DNA from: Azolla caroliniana
Lineage: Eukaryota; Polypodiophyta
Direction of reading: 5' to 3'
Length of the DNA stretch: 64,000 nt
Assembly: GCA_043228905.1 (NCBI GenBank)
Contig: JBHGNT010000015.1
Coordinates: 13,206,001 to 13,270,000, forward strand
The notes under the pieces are model-generated. The model was not told where the DNA came from. It worked only from the letters and a program-made list of their open reading frames with translations, and ran no database searches. The translations under genes were made by a program, and so were the position numbers. Numbering within the stretch: the first letter of the stretch is position 1; each line of letters starts with the position of its first letter. This document shows, piece by piece, positions 59,517 to 64,000 of this stretch.

Positions 59517-60282
59517 TGTCGTAGTGTATTTCGTACACTACGTGAAAAAGTAAAAATAATATAACCGATTTAATTACATATAAATAAATAAAATAATATA
59601 TCAAGATATTTATCACGTGCATAGGGCAAGATTCGAACTCTACACCTCCACATTGACAAACCCCAAACTTACCATTATGCTACCTTATCTTTAGTGTTTT
59701 ATAAATAGATTTAATAACTATAAGTGCTTTATTTGCGCCTACCTTTATTAAAAGGTAAATCGTGCATTTTTAGAGTGCGTGAATATTTTATAGAAAAACG
59801 CAAGCAACTAAAAAGTGACTCATGCACATCTAGCGTGCATGAGCACTATATTTAGCAAATAAAAGCAAGGATTAGAAAAGCATCACATGCACATTTAGTG
59901 TGCATGAATATATTAGAAAAAAAAAGCATGTAGCTATGCTTAGTCTCTCCCATCACTACATAAGGATGGGGAGCACAATGTAATAGGTGTGTGAAATATT
60001 TGGAAATTGGATATATTTCCGAAAACACCAACCGAAAATAATATAATCTATACTTGTGGGATTCACAAGTTTCTTATATATTTCTTTCAATCTAAATACA
60101 TATTCTTATCTAAATATTGATTAATCGAATACAATACACTCGTGGGATTCACGAAATTTCTATCTCTCTTTCTAATAATCTATTCATTACTAGCCTCATC
60201 TCATATTCTTCTTTCTCCTAGTCCAAAACCTCGGCGGTTCCCACCCGACTCACGCAACGATCCGGAGCCGAAAGGCACGACA
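59517..60282. mobile_element. LTR-like insertion (766 bp) with ACGT duplication
   Basis: Ends TGTCGTAGTG...GGCACGACA (TG...CA with TGTCGT/ACGACA inverted ends). ACGT flanks both sides (59513-59516 and 60283-60286). It interrupts the LINE. No internal primer site pair was found, so a solo LTR is the best guess. A SINE-like copy lies inside it. Confidence 0.7.
59618..59695 (-). mobile_element. tRNA-derived SINE-like sequence
   Basis: On the minus strand TAGCATAATGG resembles a pol III A box and GAGTTCGAATC a B box, with spacing of about 35 bp, as in a tRNA head. No complete tRNA cloverleaf could be drawn. Confidence 0.45.
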
Positions 60283-60286
60283 ACGT

Positions 60287-60555
60287 TTCCCCTTTAGATT
60301 TCCCCAAAATTTATCACATGCATATGCTTTCTCTTGCGTTTGGATAAATTGTTGACTAACTTCCCATATTTTTCTCTTTCTTTGAATAAGCCTTTTATAC
60401 TCATGCAGATGCTTTTGGTAATTCTCTTTATCCTTAACTACATCCAAAACCATAAGGCACTTTCGAGCTTCACGACATTCTTTATCAAACCATTTTTTCC
60501 TAAGTTTCTTGGTGCATTTCCAAGATGTGCGATTGGTCAAAACACATTTGTTTGT
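60287..60555 (-). pseudogene. LINE endonuclease-RT linker segment
   Basis: Frame 60250-60540 reads KKLRKKWFDKECREARKCLM, YQKHLHEYKRLIQRKRKIWE, and FWGNLKGKR, typical of the basic linker before a LINE reverse transcriptase. It is the 5'-most part of the minus-strand LINE in the window. A GA tract follows at 60,561-60,589. Confidence 0.75.
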
Positions 60556-60557
60556 AC

Positions 60558-60589
<32 letters not shown>

Positions 60590-60591
<2 letters not shown>

Positions 60592-60700
60592 AGATGGATG
60601 TAGCTCAATTGGTAAGGTTGCCCAATGGAAACTAGGTGGTCATCGATTCAACCCCTACATTCCACAGTGGCATCTAATGAAATAAGCTATATATATATAT
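60590..60700 (+). mobile_element. tRNA-derived SINE-like sequence
   Basis: CCCAGATGGATGTAGCTCAATTGGTAAGG contains an A-box-like TAGCTCAATTGG. TCATCGATTCAACCCC about 40 bp later resembles a B box. Flanked by a GA tract on the left and a TA run (60,692-60,702) on the right. Confidence 0.5.
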
Positions 60701-60773
60701 ATAGTGTAATAGAGAGGTGAGAAAATTGGGTGTTGAACCCAAGATGTAGTGCTAGTAGTGTAAACAACTTACT

Positions 60774-60777
<4 letters not shown>

Positions 60778-60812
<35 letters not shown>
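60778..60812. repeat. GA microsatellite at the 5' edge of a LINE
   Basis: About 35 bp of GA directly before the LINE-related frame TWHHVKGKSKGKS. The plus-strand LINE at 50.6 kb is likewise preceded by GA at 50,396-50,432. Confidence 0.9.
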
Positions 60813-60815
<3 letters not shown>

Positions 60816-63800
60816 TTGGCATCATGTAAAGGGCAAGTCGAAGGGGAAATCAATGAATATGCAATGTAATAGTCTGCCCACTACTTGTGAGACTATTTGG
60901 CAAGGTAATTCAGGAACTTGAGATCCTGGCAACGACAATTTAGGGATAAGGGATTACCCCTTTGGTTCATTGGGACAAGCTGTAAATTCATTGAATTCTC
61001 GAGGTTTTCCTCAAGCGGGAGGACCTAAACAAAAGATTTCGATAGACGGCCCTAAGGATGTGGTGGATGAAAATCCATATGCAAAATTGGAACATGCTTT
61101 GGCTAGTTTTATGACATTAGTTGCTCTAAAGGAGCAAGTGCACCCATAACATTGTTGATTGAATGAAAGTGGTAACATGGAATGTGAGAGGGATATGTTC
61201 TCCTCATAAGAAGTATATATTATGGGAAACTTTGTTAAGTAGAGAATGGGATATATTATGTGTAGTTGAGCATAAGTGTCATGAGTTAGTAGGATCTACA
61301 GTTCATTTGCGTGGATATTAATCATTCTATGCATGACATCTTATTTATCATTATTCAAGTGTGGTATTAATTGTGCGGGATAAATATTATCCTCAGGTGG
61401 TGCATAATGATCCTTATGGTCGGTTTTTGGTTATAGAAATCACTTTTCTTGGCCAAGTTGTGTGGTTGGTTGGGATTTATGCCACTAACCAAGCCACTCA
61501 ATGTCTTGCATTATGGGGCTCACTTCTTCAGACCCTATCTATGGGCCGTCCAAGATTATTATGGGTAATTTTAACACGTGTGTTGATGCATCTCAATCTA
61601 CGTTTGAACATTCAATCATGGATTATCCTGAGCAAGTTGCTTGGGTTTCATTGACTATGGAGGTTCTAAAGTTGGATGTTTGGATGTGGTTGCATGGGAA
61701 CCGTCCAGGTTTTACCTTCCAATCCATTCAACATAGACAAACATGCAGTCGGTTGGATAGAATGTATGTGATGCACAATGATTCTTTTTTACCAACATCA
61801 CTGTTGAATATGGGCATATAATGGCCGTATTCACATTGTTCTCTTAGAAAAACTAGATTTAGGACATTTATGTAAATATGTCAAAGGGCAGTTGCCCTAG
61901 TGCAGTTAGTATATAACGGGCTTTGTAACCTAGCTCATAAGGTTGGTTGCTATGATCAGAGAGCTATTGTCTCCATTGTATTGTAATATCCTCCTTATGC
62001 TCGATCTAATGTGGCACATGTGAAGCAAAGGGATGAATTTGTAGTGGATCCTACTACAATAATTGATATGTGTTCATTACTTTAAAGAGCTGATTGGCCC
62101 GCAACTGTTAATGACAAATGAGGTGAGTAGAGCACGCCATGAGTTTTATGATGTGGTTGGATGTATTGTGCATGACCTCATTAGTCATGAATTGGGTACG
62201 GATTTCACTAAGGATGAGGTGGTCACGGTTTTAAGGCATCTTCCTAGTGGTAAGGGCCCTGGTTGGGATGGCTTGACAAATGAAGTTTTTAAGCGATATT
62301 CAAACATTTTAAAGGGGCCCTTAACTTTGATGTTTCAACATTGTCGGGATTCTGGTTCTATGCCTCAAGCTTGGAAGGTTGGTCTAATTAAAGTAGTTCT
62401 GAAGGTGGCATCTCTCGAGTCATTTCATCAATGGAGACCTATTTCTTTGATAGGGGGGTTGTATAAGATATTTACAAAGGACTTGGCAAATAGATTACAA
62501 AAGGATTTGCCAAAGTTGATACATCCCATCCAATATGGTTCTATTGTAGGTAGGAATATATTGCATAATGTGTTGAATGTTCAAATGGCCATAGATTATG
62601 CACAAAACACTCATCAAGAATTGATTATGGTGCAATTAGTTTTGGAGTAAGCTTATGATCATGTTAATTGGTCCTTTGTTTCTAGGTTAATGCATAAAAT
62701 GGGCTTTGGACCACACATATCTCGCCTCATATTTTTATTAGGACAAGATATGATGTCTTGAGTAATGCTTAATGGGAGAGTTACATTAGATATTGCCCTC
62801 ACAAGATTTGTTTGTCAAAGATGCCCACTTAGCCCATTTTTGTTTGCTATTGTTACTCATCCCTTGTTAGTGATGTTATCAGGCTTGTAGCAAATGGTGA
62901 CATTGTGGGTTTACACCTTCCGTATGGAGGGCAACTGGTAGCACAAGCTTTGGCAGATGATTCTTTCATGTTTCTACAAGCCTCACGAGAGAATCTTGAG
63001 AAGGGGATGCTTGTACTAAACCAATTTGCATTGGCTTCCGGATTACATATTAATAATTTGGAGGAAGTCTAATCTCATATCATGTACTAAAAGGGATTTT
63101 GAATGTTTAGGATGGCAAGGATTCGTGGTGAAGAAAGGCTCTATCTTTCGACACTTGGGGTATCCATTGGGAATGAAGTGGTCAATTGATTGAATGGATA
63201 TCTAGTAAGTTAAGGGATAAGTTCATGTATTGGAAGTCACAATATTGGCCATTTCATGTACACTTGAAGGTTGTACAATGTATTATGGAACCCATGATAT
63301 TATATTACTTGTCATTGTTGCCATGGACAAAGATAACTTTGCATTTTGTTTTGTAACCTCTTCGATATCTGTTGTGGAAGAAGAGGAATAAGATGGGAAT
63401 CACATGGGTTGCGTGTCCAATCATCTAGCAACCCCTAAGCGCTTGGGGGGAGCTAGAATATTGGACTTACCTATGCATATGATGGCTCGTAGATTTTCAT
63501 TATTACAAGACATGTGTTCAGACTCACAACTATGGATATCTATTGTTCAATATTTCATTGAGAACAAGGGTTTAACACATGGGAGGACAACGATTAAGAC
63601 TTCATGGTGGCAATTATTGAATGGATGTATTTCACTTAAGATTTCACGCTCTTCATGTGTTCAACACTTGGTTATTTCATGGCAAGAATCCCTCTTGTTA
63701 TGTGTATGGAAACCACCACATAGTAGAGAACATTGTAATTCTTTACAAAAAAAGTTATTTGTGTCTTCTTGGTTATTATGTTAGCCAGGAAAGGAGAGAT

Positions 63801-64000
63801 TGTGTTCTCAGTTTAATTGTTTGTTTCTTTTGGGGGTCAAAGAGGTGGGAGTTATAGTTGACGCTCCATCTCAAAGAATTTTGGAGTTTGTCGAAGCGCG
63901 ACAATTATCACACATCCCGCCTAATTATGGGTTTATGTGGAAACAACTACAAAATATTTCATTGATGCAAGGTCCTTTACCTCTACAAACAGGAGAACAA
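60813..64000 (+). pseudogene. LINE (same family as 50.6-55.0 kb), decayed, runs off right edge
   Basis: After an ORF1 tail (WHHVKGKSKGKS), the endonuclease begins MKVVTWNVRG at 61,164 and shows CVVEHKCHE, with WLVGIYATNQATQCLALW and CSRLDRMYVMHND later. The reverse transcriptase (62063-62650 and beyond) shows PSGKGPGWDGLTNEVFKRY, FHQWRPISLIGGLYK, QYGSIVGRNILHNVLN and, in a shifted frame, LADDSFMF near 62,955. Many stops and frame changes. The C-terminal part continues to the window end (NHLATPKRLGGARILDL at 63,417). Confidence 0.85.

Noticed and set aside
60590-60700. Functional tRNA gene
   Set aside because: A and B box-like motifs exist but no cloverleaf with an anticodon stem can be drawn.

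Overview
The window looks like nuclear DNA from a land plant with a large, transposon-rich genome. Host coding sequence is AT-rich and split into short exons by spliceosomal introns. Around it lie nested Ty1/copia and Ty3/gypsy LTR elements, LINEs, hAT and CACTA-type relics, tRNA-derived SINE-like copies and a nuclear copy of plastid rpl16. I cannot name the species. Introns of 7 to 11 kb and the style of the rpl16 copy would suit a gymnosperm or other large-genome plant, but this is only a hint.

The one host gene I can support is on the minus strand, from about 42,701 down to about 6,560. It encodes a plastid-targeted MurJ (MviN) protein, the lipid II flippase of peptidoglycan synthesis. Twenty exons were placed by reading the minus strand for the cyanobacterial-type MurJ pattern. 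Donor and acceptor sites agree and the reading phases join. Three more small exons are tentative but phase-compatible and fill the only gap, giving about 577 codons. The gene begins with a transit-peptide-like exon. Short introns of 76-143 bp alternate with giant introns that hold most of the transposons in the left two thirds of the window.

Layout. 1-5.9 kb: gag of a minus-strand TNT1-like copia with its LTR, a plus-strand copia 3' end, a gypsy integrase scrap, an 80-bp tandem array and a short LTR-pair (TRIM-like) element. 6.5-42.7 kb: MURJ. Its 11-kb intron carries an old minus-strand copia (about 9.86-20.09 kb) into which an intact 5.33-kb copia inserted (10,574-15,906; two 610-bp LTRs, 5-bp target duplication, one uninterrupted polyprotein). 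Its 7-kb intron carries copia relics, repeated LINE 3' tails and the rpl16 fragment. Its 8-kb intron carries a gypsy integrase split by a LARD-like element whose 3' LTR is a 362/364-bp palindrome.

42.8-50.4 kb: an AACCG-rich repeat just upstream of MURJ, a decayed gypsy pol, a decayed hAT transposase and GA microsatellites with LINE-tail copies. 50.6-55.0 and 60.8-64.0 kb: two decayed plus-strand LINEs of one family. 55.1-56.1 kb: an AT-rich tandem array. 56.5-60.6 kb: a minus-strand LINE of another family, split by an 840-bp hAT-type element (8-bp target duplication) and by a 766-bp LTR-like element (ACGT duplication).

Besides MURJ and the young copia polyprotein, most long reading frames are fragments of mobile elements or antisense shadows of GC-rich copia genes.
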